Part shown: positions 32,166-43,873 of the stretch, in pieces
How positions within the stretch are numbered: position 1 is the stretch's first letter
Layout: every line of letters begins with the position of its first letter
The notes under the pieces: model-generated
Told to the model about the DNA's origin: nothing
Seen by the model: only the letters and a program-made list of their open reading frames with translations
Database searches by the model: none
Program-made: the position numbers and the translations under genes
Source: Ophioderma brevispina
Lineage: Eukaryota > Echinodermata > Ophiuroidea > Amphilepidida > Ophiodermatidae
Direction of reading: 5' to 3'
DNA length: 64,000 nucleotides
Assembly: GCA_023653785.1 (NCBI GenBank)
Contig: JAMKCH010012749.1
Span: 1 to 64,000, forward strand

Positions 32166-32834
32166 TAGGTAAGTAAGCAAGCACTCTTTTCTACTCCACA
32201 GCTAAGTATTTCATATCTACAAATATAAGGCTATGTTACCTCACAATCTAACATTGCCCAATAAAAAAGCATATTGATAACCTCATACTCTAACTTCCAT
32301 GTGTTGCAATCTCGCTTACCTAGGGATTTCCCACTTAGGGTACCCAGAAATCCCAAGAAAATCCCAAGCTATCTATGGTAGAGATTTCCAGAAACGTCTC
32401 TAAGCACGAAAACACTTTGGATTTTCTCAATATAGCATAATGAAAATTCTTTTTTTTTTCTTCTTCTTCTTTTTTCTTCTTTTTTTTGCGCGCAAGTAAA
32501 CAAGTTATTCAGGTAACTTCTATGTTAGAAATCTTCTCAAAAATTACATACAAAAATAATGTTTTATTTTTGTCAAAAAAATGAGGATACTCTATATAAC
32601 ATGTTTACGTTTTTAAAAATATAACCTGATTCTTCTAGAGTAATTTAAAATTTCAAAGTACGTACTTGTGTGTACTAACGCTAACGTGTTATACGTTTTC
32701 ATATAACAGTTTTGAAAAAAAACATAATAAAATAACATACCAAAGGAATGTACACTTGACCAATACCTTTTGAATTTAGACTATTTAGTCAATTACTGCC
32801 ATATCACTTGAGTTGTAGTATGAAAGATACCTAC
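32166..32834. other. Intron sequence, nothing recognised
   Basis: AT-rich, with a TTC/TTT-rich stretch at 32450-32486. No gene. Confidence 0.6.
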
Positions 32835-32904
32835 CCCTTTCTTTCGTAACAGCAGAAATAGCTTCGGACCAGTAACCGTCACCTACGCTGCTAATAGTCT
32901 GTAT
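32835..32904 (-). CDS. Receptor exon: C-terminal strands of the last FN3 domain
   Basis: The 70-base exon completes the FN3 domain begun in 34401-34639. It reads IQTISSVGDGYWSEAISAVT followed by KER. Joined to the previous exon this gives EYFIQ-IQTISSVGDGYWS, the expected F-G strand pattern with the GxG turn. Two acceptors are possible six bases apart; TTTTTAG/ATACAG was chosen because only it keeps the alternating pattern of the F strand. The donor GGG/GTAGGT leaves one overhanging G that pairs with the two-base start of exon 9723-9892. The following intron is about 23 kb. Confidence 0.75.
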
Positions 32905-33284
32905 CTAAAAAAATAATTTGAAAAATAACATCTTCAAAAGTATTTGTTATTAATACAATGTTTTTACTATCCAATATAAGAAAACATACAAAATTACCAA
33001 ACGGCTTCATCCTTTGCGCTAATATTAGTGAAAAAATCCTACCATATTTCCGGGTTGGATAAGGTGGACCGTTATTTGAGATTATTTATATATATAGAAT
33101 CTACCTTCTACACACACTGGCCAAAAGTATTGCAACATGCAGAAAACGAAATTCATAATCACCAATTGATTTCAAATAATAGCATTGATTCTTGACCACA
33201 CAATACGCATTAAATTTATTTATTTTTCATACAGATGCTATTCCCCAGAATCCAAGAAGGTGAAAAAACGTATGATTTGATTGT
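32905..33284. other. Intron with a Tc1-like terminal motif
   Basis: ACACACTGGCCAAAAGTATT then GCAACATGC at 33112-33140 resembles the terminal repeat of Tc1-type transposons as I remember it (CACTGGCCAAAAGTATTGCA). No opposite end was found, so this is a solo end. Confidence 0.35.
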
Positions 33285-33935
33285 CATGTTCCCTAAATAT
33301 GGCAGATTAAAGGAACTGCGAACGATAACTTGCTGACTGCACTCCAGAAGGAATACAGACACAGAAACCTAAAATATGGATTCAAAACAGTCGCTTAATG
33401 GATTGCACGGATTCATTAGGGTTTACTTAACTGTTTATGAGAGAAAATCATGGTGGTTGTGTGGACGGGAAATGAGACAAAGTCAATGGAAGACAGTAGT
33501 CTTCGAAAAATTCGAGAAATTCGAAGACACCCAAAATGCAATTCGAATGATAACTCACGTGCTTTACGTAAATCATGTCTAATTACGCGTTTTACATTGC
33601 ATGACAGACAGCATAATGTCAACGGTGCGATTAAAAAGTTGTTTCCAAGTTATCACGTGACCTCCTTCTAGCCATTAAATTTCCCGAGTCCAACAGTGAT
33701 GAACGTGCTCCCATCTTTTATTGACATTATCTCATTTCCGGTCCATACAACCACACCGGTTTTCGCCCAAAACTTTTACAGTAGACCCTGCCAAACCCGC
33801 AAAGTTCATTTAGCGACTATTTTGCAGCCTTTATGACGTTCTTGTGCCTGTATTTCTTCTGGAGTACAATCGGCAAGTTGTCATTAGCCAGCTTCTTTAA
33901 CCCGCCATATTTAGGGATCATGACATTTATAATTG
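33285..33935. repeat. 650-bp foldback, possibly from a Tc1-like transposase gene
   Basis: Left segments CATGTTCCCTAAATATGGC, AACTTGCTGACTGCACTCCA and GGTTGTGTGGACGGGAAATG recur reverse-complemented in reverse order on the right (CATTTCCGGTCCATACAACC, TGGAGTACAATCGGCAAGTT, CGCCATATTTAGGGATCATG). Both arms can be read as a frame with VVVWTGNE, loosely like the VMVWG block of Tc1 transposases. Spacer of roughly 100 bases around 33560-33640. Confidence 0.55.
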
Positions 33936-34400
33936 AATGTTTTTCGCACAGTTTGATCTGGGAAATAGCATCTGTTTGAAAATCACAACTTTGAAAATAA
34001 TTACGTTGTGTGTAGTCAGGTACTCCTGGTACAATTTTAAATCAATTTTTGAACATAAATTGCTTTTCTGCATGTTACGATACTTGTTGCCATTGTGTTT
34101 ATATTATTTTGATTTTAACATATTCAACTTGAAACTTCGAATAATTTATTTTATTACAATAAAATAGATTTATGGCTGCAGAACTTAGCGGTGTTTCTAA
34201 TATTTATTTTGAGATTGAATTTGAAGAAATTGAGTTTTTACGCCAAACTGCAAGTTGGCCGGTGCTTGCATGGTGACGGGTTTGGCCAAACAAAATGTTT
34301 ACCTTTTGACCATATATTAACCGTATTTATTTTACACGACTCATAAGCAAGCTTTACGTAAATTCAATAATTAATTAAATGGTGGTATGAAATTGTAAAC
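33936..34400. other. Intron sequence, nothing recognised
   Basis: AT-rich; plus-strand frames here are low complexity (Tyr, Phe, Leu) and not supported. Confidence 0.6.
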
Positions 34401-34639
34401 CTGAATAAAGTATTCCGTGTTCGTTTGTAGACCTGTGACTGTATATTCAAACGGTCCTACTCCAACCAATCCCTCACTAGACACATGATGAGAACTTTTA
34501 TCGTCCGGCGTTTCTGCTTTCCAGTATCGAATGTTATAGCTTGTAATGAGACAGCGCGCGTATTCTGGTTGGTACCAACGAAGTGTTATAGAAACAGAAT
34601 CGCTGCTTGGAACGGAAACGTCATTCGGAGCCGGTGGGT
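34401..34639 (-). CDS. Receptor exon: last FN3 domain, strands A to F
   Basis: Encodes PPAPNDVSVPSSDSVSITLR then WYQPEYARCLITSYNIRYWK and so on, ending VTGLQTNTEYFIQ. The pattern P-P-x-P near the start, the core Trp of strand B/C (LRW), the Tyr pair SYNIRYW of strand C, and the tyrosine corner L-x-x-N-T-E-Y are classical FN3 marks. Acceptor CTCTTGCAG, donor TTCAG/GTTTAC. The exon starts with two bases that complete an Asp codon from the G overhang of exon 38109-38408, and ends in phase 0, consistent with exon 32835-32904. The frame is intact. Confidence 0.88.
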
Positions 34640-34969
34640 CTGCAAGAGCGGTCATTAATAATAAAAAAAGGCAAGATGACTTAGTAAATCACACATACGA
34701 GTGCAACTAAAAGTTCACAAAATAGCTAGGTTAGGTAAGTCGTGTGTTTCATTTCTCTATTTCAGAATGACGCCACAATTACATTATGTATTACCTCCGT
34801 TCCAAATCACCTCCATTAATACACTTCCACAATCAGTCATTTTTTGTCAGATTCAAAATGCACATTTTGTCCCTGAATTGCTAGTGCTAGGTCATATCAA
34901 CACCTTATATTACTGTTCATTGTGAAAAACAGACACTAAAGCGTTTTAAATCGATTTACGACAGTTTTG
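34640..34969. other. Intron sequence, nothing recognised
   Basis: Short AT-rich interval upstream of exon 34401-34639. No gene. Confidence 0.6.
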
Positions 34970-35016
34970 TTTACTAATAAAAGTCGGATCCCCGGATCCC
35001 GACTTTTATTAGTAAA
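34970..35016. repeat. 47-bp near-perfect hairpin centred on GGATCCCCGGATCC
   Basis: TTTACTAATAAAAGTCGGAT and ATCCCGACTTTTATTAGTAA pair almost completely around a CCCCGG centre. The GGATCCC centre recalls the internal palindrome of the TTAAAGC MITEs, but the arms differ. Confidence 0.75.
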
Positions 35017-35149
35017 TATTGCATAAAATCGTAATTTCGTGACAAATATGGCGTGTTACGCTTAGCCACTTATAGGAGACTTTACTCCAACCATTTCCTA
35101 TACAACAGTGCAAAAAATGGACTTTGATGAAAAGTAGGGGGCGTGATTG

Positions 35150-37125
35150 TTTACATTTTTAAGAAAACGCTAAATCTGGAGAAGCCGACTCCTCTGCGCA
35201 TTACTAGATCATTTCACAATTTCAGGGACATTGACTCTGATAAATTCTCTGCTGCTCTAAATGACCATTTAAATCCAGTTCCTGAATTTAATGATGTAAA
35301 TGAACTGTTGAATTGGTACAGTTAACTTCAACTAATGTTCTGAACCAATTTGCCCCTGCTGAAACTCGCACTCGTCTCATGGTACAATGACGAAGTTCAT
35401 GCCTGCAGACGTGAAAGACATCGCGCTGAACGAAAATGGCGGAAAACACGCTTGGAGGAGGACCGCAATAAATATCTAACCGCTACTAAAGCTGTTTGTG
35501 ACTGCATCCTTAAGGCTAAGAAATCATACTATGCTAATAAACTCACTAATGCTGACATTAAAACTATTTTTCAAATCACCAACTCCCTGCTCAACGACCA
35601 AAACAAAAATACCAGCTTTTTGATGATCCTAAAGACCTCACCACTAGATTTGCTAGATTTTTCACGAATAAGATCAGTGACATTCATGATGATTTGGACA
35701 ACTGTTTGGACAGGCCCGATGTTGCACAATTCTCAGATGACTGCCCTGCCAGTTGTTGTTTTCTCACTGACTTTGTTGAAATGTCGTCTGACGAAGTCCG
35801 CAAAATTATATCAGATTCCTCAAATGCATCTTGCATTTTGGATCCTCATCCCACATGGCTTCTTAAGCAACATATTGACCAACATTTGCCTGCAATTACT
35901 GCAATTGTCAACAAGTCGCTAAACTCTGGAATTTTTCCAGCTATTGCCCACAGTGCAATAGTTACACCACTCATCAAGAAGCCTTCTTTGGAAAAGAGGT
36001 TCTGAAAAACTACCGCCCTGTGAGCAACCTTAGTTTTGTTGCCAAAGTTATCGAGAAAAGTGCATCCACCCAGCTCTTTGACCACCTCAATACAAACAAT
36101 CTCACCGATCCATTGCAATCAGCCTATCGCTCTCTGCATAGTACTGAGACAGCCTTGGCCAAGGTTCTGTTGGACATTGTTTCTGATATTGACTCAAAAA
36201 GTGTTGTTTTTGTTGTGCTTCTGGATATGAGCGCGGATTTTGACACTGTGGACCATCAAATTTTCTGGACCGGCTTGAAAAGCGGTATGCAGTATGTGGT
36301 ACCGCACATGCCTGGTTTGAAAGGCTGGGCATCGCAAGTTAGCATATCTGGCACTCTGTCTGACCCTGTCACCAGGGTCCGTGCTTGGCCCACTTTCATT
36401 TACCTGCTATTCTATGCCTATTGAGGACATTGTGCGCTCTCACCACTTAAGGTATCACATCTACGCTGACGTAATCTCGGTTGTTTCCTTGACTCATATA
36501 TATCTCTTACTGCTCACATCAATTACCTACTCAAAACAATTTCGTTCCATATTAGAAATGTTTGGCGCATTCGTAGATTTATTGATACTGAAACATGTCA
36601 TCACATAGTTAGGGCTCTGATCATTTCTAGACTCGACTACTGTAATGCTGTTTTTACTTTACTTTCTGCCAATGATATCAGACGTTTGCAGCGACTATAA
36701 AACAATGCTGCACGCCTTGTGTTTACTGTTGGTCAAAGAGTTGAAGCTCAACCCCTCCTTCAGGCATTGTATTGGCTTCCATTCAACAAAGAATCGTGTT
36801 CAAAGCTGGCTCCGCCATACATTGCTGAGCAGTTTTGTGTCTATGTCATGTCCCTCCTCGCTCCCTGCGATCAGCAATGGACATTAACCGTTTGGTGGTG
36901 CCAAGGACAAACCTTGTCATTGGTGATCGTAGCTTTGCTGTTGTCGCTGCAAAGGCCTGGAACTCCTTGCCAGTGTCAATTAGAAATGCAAGTTCAGTTG
37001 AGACATTCAAAAGTTATCTCGAGACATATTTATTCTCTAAGTAGTCTGTTTGTTATTATTTTGTAAACGTTATGTTACTTTGTGAATAGCGTCCTAAATA
37101 CCTGTATGTATGTATGTATGTATAG
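35150..37125 (+). mobile_element. L2/CR1-like LINE, 5' truncated
   Basis: A plus-strand LINE with linker, RT and C-terminal end (see next entry). It ends in CCTGTATG followed by four TGTA/ATGT repeats at 37104-37125; short microsatellite tails at the 3' end are typical of the CR1/L2 superfamily. The endonuclease is missing, so the copy is 5' truncated, with its start near 35150. Confidence 0.75.
35164..37044 (+). pseudogene. L2/CR1-like LINE ORF2, broken by frameshifts and internal deletion
   Basis: Motifs in order: DSDKFSAALNDHL and WYNDEVHACRRERHRAERKW (the linker before RT, typical of CR1/L2), DEVRKIISDSSNASCILDPH PTWLLKQ, IVTPLIKKPS, LKNYRPVSNLSFVAKVIEKS, NLTDPLQSAYRSLHSTETAL, then motif A as FVVLLDMSADFDTVDH. 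The first Asp of LLDMSADFD is the catalytic position. Motif B is lost or scrambled (36260-36410) and the YADD box survives only as HIYADVISVVSL (36455-36490). The C-terminal part reads WLPF, LAPPYIAEQF, NRLVVPRTNLVIGDRSFAVV and AAKAWNSLPVSIRNASSVET. Pieces lie in all three frames; not functional. Confidence 0.85.
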
Positions 37126-37835
37126 TGGCTTTTAACTACATCCAAAGTCATCGTTTCGGATGCTTTCATCGTAATGGTTCCCAGTTACAGGGCCAGTAAA
37201 ACATACTGACTGACCCTGTACTATAAGGTACCCGATCAACCAATTGCGTGCCACAGTTGTTTATTCATTTACAATTGCAAAACCATAATAAAACAACATC
37301 AAGAGCCAAAGAGTTTTGACACCTTATTTATATTTCACTAGCTAAATCCTGTGAAAATTTAATTTTATGACATTACAGTGCAGGCAAACGTGTTTTTTTC
37401 TTTAAATGTAATCTCATAAGGCGTGAATGTCAAGATTTCATTCACAGGGGTGCATGCCTCCACTTAGATCAAGTATCTAAAATGCGCGCGTCACCACTGC
37501 TTGATTTTTTTCAGAAAATACAAGTAAAGACAATTTGCTTAGGATCAAATAGCTGTGGTACCCGCCGGGGAGTTTTAGTACTCGAGTCCTCGACGTTTTT
37601 GCCAAAACAATGCAGAAATTTGATAACCTTCACCACCAAACATTTGTTGGTTTTCGGGGGTAGAATCATTCATACATGGTTCCATGCGTTTTAGAGTGAC
37701 CTTCAACTATCGGTTGAAGGGCTTTCCAAGGCAGTTGTTTAGAATTGCTGTCCCTAACAGAAACAAAACCGGCTGAAACCTGCGACCGACTGCTGGTTGA
37801 GTTTTGAAGCCGTCTTTTATTCCTTTTAGGAAGGG
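37126..37835. other. Intron sequence, nothing recognised
   Basis: Mixed, AT-rich. A 70-codon plus-strand frame at 37482 has no motif. A short inverted pair CTTCAACTATCGGTTGAAG sits at 37701-37720. Confidence 0.5.
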
Positions 37836-38062
37836 GTAATTATTTACGCCAGGGGAATGGAGGAATTGGGCGGATACGAAAAGAATGTAAGCAATACGGA
37901 AATCTGAACATTTTCACAAGGAGATGGAGAATGTGAACTTTTAAATGAAGACATTTCGTAAAATCAGAGGGATTTTTAAATGGAAGTGAAGGGGGAACAC
38001 GACATTCTTCGCCGAAAAAAAGTTGAATTCCACCCCCCGCGTATATAATGACCGGTTCCTTA
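37836..38062 (-). repeat. Pyrimidine-rich MITE-like repeat, family B copy 2
   Basis: Read on the minus strand it starts GGTCATTATATACGCGGGGG and ends CCCTGGCGTAAATAATTACC, with CAACTTTTTTTCGGCGAAG and CATTTAAAAGTTCACATTC inside. This follows copy 1 at 2355-2609 closely but in the other orientation. The ends are inverted repeats of one another (GG-ATTAT-TACGC). Confidence 0.6.
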
Positions 38063-38108
38063 TTTAACTTCTATATGTTTTCTCTATTTTTTTTTCGACG
38101 ATACATAC

Positions 38109-38408
38109 CTTGCGGAAGTGTTCTCCCAGTTCTCGATTGCACTGGCGATGAGGCGGAGCCGAACATTGCTCTCACATACACAGTGTAAGTTGAATACGGT
38201 TTGAGCCCTGTGATCACTTCTGATGTACCCGTAGTATTACCGAATGGCTCAATGATTTGATCTCCTACACTTTGACCACATTCATTAAGGGTTAATTGGT
38301 ATTGAAGAAAATATCTGACGACACAATCAGTAGATAATGCTATCCATGTTACCAACAACTCTTCGGAGCCAGCTGGTTGGACATCAATTGTAGACACTGG
38401 GTTCAAAA
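38109..38408 (-). CDS. Receptor exon: complete FN3 domain
   Basis: One exon holds a whole FN3 domain, phase 1 at both ends. It reads LNPVSTIDVQPAGSEELLVT then W, continues through CVVRYFLQYQLTLNECGQSV, and ends with TGLKPYSTYTVYVRAMFGSA and the linker SRTGRTLPQ. Visible FN3 marks are the strand B Trp, the LKPYSTYTVYVRA tyrosine corner and F strand. Cys pairs in strand C and the C-C' loop (STDCVVRY, LNECGQS) could form a disulfide. Acceptor CTCTTAAG, donor CGCAAG/GTATGT. The G overhang joins exon 34401-34639 in frame. Confidence 0.88.
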
Positions 38409-39236
38409 CTTAAGAGGAAATTTACAATAATATCAATATCAACAAATCAACAAATTAAGTTTAGGAGAAACAGACAAAGAGAGGCAGAAATAGTATAGAC
38501 TCTAGAGGGGTTCGTGTCCGTGACTCTTTTAGAAATATACCATGCATTTTCTTGTTTTATATGACCTTCAAACAAAAGTTTGGGTGCTAAAATCAGATCT
38601 GGGAAAATTAATTATACAGAGCCCATCTGTGATTGGCTGGTCAACACCTGTAAGCGCCAATTGGCCAAAATAACAGTATTCAATATTTCAGACTAAAGTC
38701 ATTCTTAGCCATCTATGAATGATATATTTTAATCTTGGAATTTCTAATAATTGAAACTAAACTTTTCAATATCAGAACTGACCTTTGTCGCAAAACAAAA
38801 GAAGCCATGAACAAACGAATGAGCTTGGAGAATGTGTAATTTGTCTAAGACTAACCTGAAAGAGTAAACAATCCGTGGATAAAATGAAAAGGTGTACAAT
38901 GTTCAGTCAATATTCATCCTCTTGGAAAGATCTTTTCGGAAACCTAATGAATGCACTTTTCAGTGTTGTATAATTAATTCCTTTCTTCGTGAAATAAGAG
39001 GGGCAATTTGAGGGTTTCCTTTTTTAGACACCCGGTACTACACACATTACACATATATACATACAATACAAGGGAGTATTATTTTACAATATATATACAT
39101 ATCATGCATGGCGATTGTTGATTATCTGCCAAAGTACATACCGGGTATTTAATAGCTGTACCTCTTGGCAAATTTCACCACCCGTGGAATGAAAATGATA
39201 AATTCTTAAAAAGTGGGATGAATCTGAGTCGCTTAC
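38409..39236. other. Intron sequence, nothing recognised
   Basis: AT-rich interval between the intact FN3 exon at 38109 and the damaged one at 39237. No gene. Confidence 0.6.
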
Positions 39237-39510
39237 CTAGTTCCAAAGTGGAAGCGATCACGTACTCCGCTGAAGACACTTGTTACTGTACTTGTTCTTG
39301 CAGCCACTCGGAACTTGTATTCAACATTTGGCAACAATCAGTGACATTCACGCTTGTTTCTTGCACTTCCCTCCCATAATTACATTGGTTCATCATCTTC
39401 ACCCATAACATACTGGGCCATGGATATCCGATTACAGCATCTCCCTACCATCTGGACACGTTACTTATCCAAGCGAATCCCAGGCTACAGGCTGCTGCTA
39501 AATTCAAGGG
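39237..39510 (-). pseudogene. Damaged FN3 exon of the receptor gene
   Basis: Fragments of one FN3 domain appear in order in different frames: SLGFAWISNV, CPDGRE, VIGYPWPSMLWVKMMNQCNY then GREVQETSVNVTD, LLPNVEYKFRVAARTST(in the next frame), and SAEYVIASTLEL. It parallels exon 55173-55473 segment by segment (IIGYPWELM, DTNVSISSLLPNAFYNFSVA, YSEYVVGVPSEE). At least three single-base shifts and one stop are needed. The donor CTAG/GTAAGC is good, and in the last frame it leaves one G, which fits exon 38408. So the splice signal survives although the reading frame does not. Either the exon is decaying and skipped, or the assembly has indel errors here. The 5' limit is uncertain. Confidence 0.6.
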
Positions 39511-40660
39511 CATAGTTGATAAACATCTGAATGGAGGGGTATATTCACCTGGACAACCATCTGATAAAATAAGTTCAATACAAAATTCAAATACTCTGGC
39601 CAAAACTGCTGGTCATATACGGCCCGGCAGCCGGGTCGATAATTAAAATTTTCTATAACGCCCGTCAACTCATGGCCTGGGCAGTATAATCATCTCAGCA
39701 CATATCTTTCAAGTTCTCGCGATACCAGCATGCCGTGGGCGAATAAAACGATGTTCGATTTTATGAATTACGGGCACCGGCAGCCACACGCAGGAATTAG
39801 CGCCTCCAATGGCTTAATGTATTCGGCGCGGGCGCAGGCGCTGGCGCAGGCGCGGGCATACAAATACGGATCTCCGGATATATGGTATGCCGTTGCGTCT
39901 AAAACCATGGTTTTATGGGCATTTCTGAAACCCACAACAGCCATTTCTGTCCAAAGTGGTCAAAATAATGTTTTGAAACACAATGGACCTTTGGAAGGTT
40001 CCCGAAAGGTCGGAGGGGGGGAGATAGGGACAAATTCCAACCTAGTAAACGCAACAGATCTCCATCAACTTCCGGCCCCCTTTCCGGCGTAACCCGCGTG
40101 CTAGTTCCTATTCAAAGACGTAACTGTAGGAGGGCGCGCTATCTAACGGTCCACACACACAGGCTTGACTAAAGGCTAGACCTGTCAGAATATTTAAATC
40201 TAAATGACCGGTATTAGAAATTGCACGGTTTTGCAGCGAGGTTAATGCACTATATCCTTCACGGATTTGACGGGTTTTTTTTCTTAAATTACTCATGTAT
40301 TACTCCATCTTTTGAACGAAGGGTTAAGACGTATTTTTGTATGTCACTGAGACAGAGCAAGGAGGTAAGGAAGAGAAGAGAAAGCTCTTCCCTAATTGCA
40401 TTACGCCACGCACCGCTTATCCCAATTTATCACTTGCCACTTCATTGTAAAAGCGTTGACCAACGAAGGTCACATCTCGGCAAGGAGTACTCTTTCATGT
40501 TCATATCAATCGCCGACAAACGGCCCGCTCATTTAACAAGATAGGACTGTGCGCAGAAAGGTATATCCCCCGATCGCAGTGTTTTGTTTACATTGGAGAC
40601 GAAAACAGAGATTGAGTCGATTACAGCCGCAATTCTGAGTATTCAGTCCAAAAAAATCGA

Positions 40661-42710
40661 GATAGCATGGTCCTAAGATGAGTTACATTGATTCTAGTTT
40701 TTGAAACCTTGGGATGTTTTTGTAATGCCGTATTCTTAAAGTATTCTATGTGGAGACGAATCTAATTGAATTGGGAAGAAAAATGCTTAACTAAACATGA
40801 CACCACACTTGACATTGCCCGAAGTTCCCGTTTTCTCAATTTTGTCCCAAAGTGGTATAATTTATAACCACACGCATTGTAATGTTAGTAAGCAGATAAT
40901 GGTAAAAATGTAAGTTTTGTTTATAAAGCATCAATTTGCAGAGAGTAGAGAATTAAATTGGAAAACAATTTGGATATGGACACACTGCACAAGGTCAAGT
41001 CAATGTCACCTAGAGTTCACAAAGGTCAAAAGGTCAAAAAATACATTAAAACATGCAGAAATAAGGTTGCAGAGCTCTAACACATAAAACATTTCATGGT
41101 TCTATTTGTGACATACATTTCGACTAATCAAAAGGGTCTTCTTCATTAAGGGACCCGAGGATATTTTCTGAGGATACAAATTTGTATAAATTTGCACTTT
41201 GTTGTAGAATACCCACCGAGAATGTTTGTAGGTTATTGAACAAAGTAAAAGAAACACAAATGTAGTTTTGAACTTGCCTGCTGTCCTTATCGGTCCCATA
41301 AATAGGCATACTCGGATATCGGTCATGCACGCCGGAAATACAAAAGCATATTATTACATGAAGATGGCTTTTACGGCTTATTCCCTCCAGGTTTGATTTA
41401 ATATATTGGTAAAATTGTTGAAAAAAATGGGAGGGGCATATTTTGCTGGAAATGTCCTCTTATCTCTTTAAGCTTAATACATTAACATAACCATGAACAT
41501 TTCATTGAAGAGATACAGGGACATAGCTCACTGGGGATACATTTCGGTGAATTTGTTTGAAAATGTCATATCACATTTTAATCACCAAAAGCCACAAAAT
41601 AGAACAATCGGATTTATACTTTTAAACTGTGACGGTTAACATTTTAAAAGGAAAATCATAGTGCTGTGTCTGGGGGCATGAATACATAGTTTTGGGTCAT
41701 GAAGGGGGTTTTATGAGCAGAAGCACTCAATTGAGTACAATGGGCCATAGAGGTAGGAGAGGAGAAAGCTCTATTAAAGCAATAATAGCACATTTTTTTA
41801 AGAGGGCCCCCAATCTGGGATCCCAATTCTAATGACAAAATCGCTTATTTTATGATAAATACACATTTTTTAGCATTCTCGTTCGCAGGTATAGTTCACA
41901 AGACAATTACCAACATAACTCTGCCAAAATATCAAATTTTGAAAATTGGGGGCGCTCTTCAAAAAATGTGCCATTATTGCTCGATACCCCCAAAAACCCA
42001 TTTCTGGTGCTACCACTGTTCAGAGAACCGTCTTAAATGATTGAGGTTTGACTTTTATTGGGTGCTTTGCTCTTCCCCCCCAAAAAAATATTGCTCAAGT
42101 AAGTTAATAATGCGAATCCCCTCCTTCATCCCGACAGTATCCGCTCTGTGAAATGTTGCCTTCAGCCCCGTTGCCCACCAAGATGTGTTGAAAACCAAAA
42201 TGGCAAAAATAAATTGATATAGGGCCAGGCCTAGCCCTAGGCCTACTCGTTGAATGCTCCATGGATAACAGAATTTATTCATCTGTATATTTCCTAAAAA
42301 CATGAATACTATAAAATAGATTTTGATTACATTGCAAATAACAACTTACTACGAGATCAATGTTAACGCTGAATGCATGTGCATCAACATTGCATCGATG
42401 TACATTACAATGCTGTGGTAAATGTGGCAATGGAACATCCATTTTAACAATCGCCAAGGGTCTCATATTTCACTAAAATGTGGCCAACGTCGGGACAAAA
42501 TTGAAAAAACGGGCAACTTCGGGCACTGTCAAGTTTGGTGTCATTGTTTAGATATGGCATTTTTCTTCCCAATTCAAGTTAGATTTCGTCTCCAAATATC
42601 ATACTTTAAGAAATATTGCGTTACAAAGCATTCAAGTTTTTAAAAGCTGAAAAGTACGAGTAAAAACTAGAATGAATGTAACTCATCTTAGCCTTAGGAA
42701 CATGCTATCT
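40661..42710. repeat. 2.05 kb foldback nested in the 7.2 kb structure
   Basis: Left arm 40661-40858 (GATAGCATGGTCCTAAGATG, AGTTACATTGATTCTAG, GTGGAGACGAATCTAATTGA, CTTGACATTGCCCGAAGTTC) is found reverse-complemented at 42471-42710 (GAACTTCGGGCACTGTCAAG-like block and CATCTTAGCCTTAGGAACAT). Arms are about 75-80 percent alike by eye. The centre holds a MITE (41774-41982) and AT-rich DNA. Confidence 0.65.
41774..41982 (+). mobile_element. TTAAAGC-ended MITE, internally deleted copy (about 210 bp)
   Basis: Starts TTAAAGCAATAATAGCACAT, jumps after GGGCCCCCAATCTGGGATCC to the right-hand part of the family (TCGCTTATTTTATGATAAAT) and ends CCATTATTGCTCGATA. The left interior including the GGATCC palindrome is missing. 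The right TTAA is mutated. Confidence 0.75.
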
Positions 42711-42722
42711 CCTACTTTTAAT

Positions 42723-42760
42723 AAATGACCTCAAATGATCTCAAATGACCCCAAATGACC
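42723..42760 (+). repeat. 10-bp tandem repeat
   Basis: AAATGACCTC repeated about 3.8 times with single substitutions. Confidence 0.8.
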
Positions 42761-43179
42761 ATGAAGATGATTGACGGTGACGTGGTTCCATATCTTAAAG
42801 TAATTCACATAATAGTATTCAATTGTAAACATTTATGCCAAAGTTCAGCTGTTATAAAGAAAAGCACAATTCTTACAATTATATGTCGCATTGCTTAATA
42901 TGTACATCGATTGACCAATGTGAGGCACATTGCATTTTCAGCATCAATATGATCTCGTGTTGTATTGTACCAATACAGTAGTTTTACGGAACTGTTTTAC
43001 AGGAGCGCGGCGATGATCATCGGGTTCAAAGGGATTTGGGAAGAGCTCTCCTTCTCTCTACCTCCGATGGACAGAGACTGCCAAATAAAATGCCCGTTAG
43101 CAGTTCCGAACTTACAGTTTGGAAATGGCCCAATGCCCAAATGAGCAGATCGTGTTTTACCCCCTCCCCCCCCCCCCCC
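42761..43179. other. No gene seen
   Basis: AT-rich up to 43000, then a transition into the repeat units with a 16-base C run at 43166-43181. Confidence 0.5.
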
Positions 43180-43870
43180 CCCGCGCGTAAAGTTTTGGAT
43201 GGCCAATTAACAAAAGTGGCCACTTTGGAAAGTTTCCCGGAAGGTTTTTTGGATGGTTTCCAGGGCGTTTTGGCCCTGCTTGGTTCCAATCGTTGATGAT
43301 GAGCATTGCATGGCCCTCGGTTCAACTAGCTTGCTTCAAAATGGTCAAAGAATGATTTTGAAAGAAAAGTGGAAACTTTGGATGATTCCCACAGGGTTTC
43401 TGAATGGTTCCCAGTTTATCTCTGTTCCTTTGTGTATCAAATGGTTGTTGAACATGCTTGGAACACCAATTTTTTTTTTATCTAAAATGGACAAACTAAA
43501 AAATGGACTAATAAACGCACGTAGCAGTTCTCCAAATTACCGTTTGGGAATCCAATGCCCAAAAATGAGCAGATCGTGTCTCCACCCCCCGCCCCCCATT
43601 TGTTTTTAATGGTTCCATGTGTTTCGGCTCTTGTGTTTCAATGCGTTGATGAGCATTGCCTGGAACCCAAATTGGTCATTTCTGTCTAGAATGGTCAAAA
43701 TAATGAGTTTTTAAACAAAAAGTGGACACTTGGAAGTTTCCCGGAAAAATTTGTATTGTTCCGGGGTTTTTTGGCCTGTTCGTGTTTCAAAGGTTGATGA
43801 AACCTTGGCTGGAACCCAAAGTGGCAATTTCTGTACAAAATGGTCAACATAAGAGGGTCAAAATAATTAT
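43180..43870 (+). repeat. Satellite-like tandem units inside the 7.2 kb structure
   Basis: Diverged units of about 150-180 bases repeat the themes AAGTGGACACTTTGGAAG, TTTCCCGGAAGGTTTTTTGG, TTTTGGCCTG, GTTGATGAGCATTGCCTGGA and CCCAAATTGGTCATTTCTGT. Four units are visible, two separated by C-rich inserts (CCACCCCCCGCCCCCC). They match the arms of the larger structure. Confidence 0.7.
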
Positions 43871-43873
43871 TTT

